DNA from: an uncultured Acetobacter sp.
GTDB lineage: Bacteria; Pseudomonadota; Alphaproteobacteria; Acetobacterales; Acetobacteraceae
NCBI GenBank assembly: GCA_937900755.1
Contig: CALCDN010000222.1
Coordinates: forward strand, 1 to 5,757
Length of the DNA: 5,757 bases
Direction: 5' to 3'
In this document: in pieces, positions 5,715 to 5,757 of the stretch
How the letters are laid out: each line of letters begins with the position of its first letter
Numbering within the stretch: the stretch's first letter is position 1
Made by a program: the position numbers and the translations under genes
Notes under the pieces: model-generated
The model's input: only the letters and a program-made list of their open reading frames with translations
Told to the model about the DNA's origin: nothing
The model's database searches: none

Positions 5715-5757
5715 CGTTGCTCCCTCCTCCCCCTCGACCCACCGCCCCGCAAGGACC
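5704..5757 (+). CDS. Start of a following gene, possibly tgt (3'-truncated by the window edge)
   Basis: An ATG at 5704, overlapping the last 11 bases of queA in another frame, opens a frame with no stop for the remaining 18 codons (MPPDVAPSSPSTHRPART). The visible part is only a Pro/Ser-rich leader with no recognisable domain, and no good ribosome binding site precedes it. The tRNA-guanine transglycosylase gene tgt, which inserts preQ1 before QueA acts, often follows queA in bacteria, and overlapping stop/start codons suggest an operon. The assignment rests on context only, and a start beyond the window is possible. Confidence 0.35.
   Translation, partial: MPPDVAPSSPSTHRPART

Overview
The window is GC-rich (roughly 60 percent or more by eye), densely coding bacterial chromosome. 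Strong G/C bias at third codon positions and the protein sequences suggest an alphaproteobacterium, most likely an acetic acid bacterium (Acetobacteraceae). That placement comes from recollection of family members and was not searched. There are no mobile elements, CRISPR arrays, rRNA or tRNA genes.

Layout. Bases 1-1508 hold a one-carbon folate pair on the plus strand: the C-terminal ~85 percent of folD, then a short, divergent MetF-type methylenetetrahydrofolate reductase that starts inside the folD stop codon (ATGA overlap). FolD interconverts 5,10-methylene-, 5,10-methenyl- and 10-formyl-THF. The MetF-like protein would draw methylene-THF off to 5-methyl-THF, so the pair makes metabolic sense. 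After a 74-base gap, 1583-3727 encodes a 714-residue protein of unknown function. It has a beta-rich N-terminus, a helical middle and a C-terminal domain that looks like a glycosyltransferase fold with degenerate catalytic motifs. A perfect 12-bp hairpin beginning at its stop codon separates it from a convergent minus-strand pair.

The minus-strand pair (4486 down to 3766) is a 70-residue protein of unknown function followed 13 bases later by a cytoplasmic YbhB/YbcL-type PEBP-family protein. Both have strong Shine-Dalgarno sequences. Upstream lies a 166-base divergent intergenic region (4487-4652) with two 13-bp direct repeats at 20-bp spacing, a likely transcription factor operator. Bases 4653-5714 carry queA (queuosine tRNA modification). 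A second reading frame opens inside its last codons and runs off the window; it is plausibly tgt, the pathway partner of queA.

Most of the window is core housekeeping. No obviously new multi-gene system is visible. The items most worth a second look are the large protein with a degenerate glycosyltransferase-like domain, the tandem-repeat operator in front of the small-gene/PEBP operon, and the truncated folD-coupled MetF homologue.
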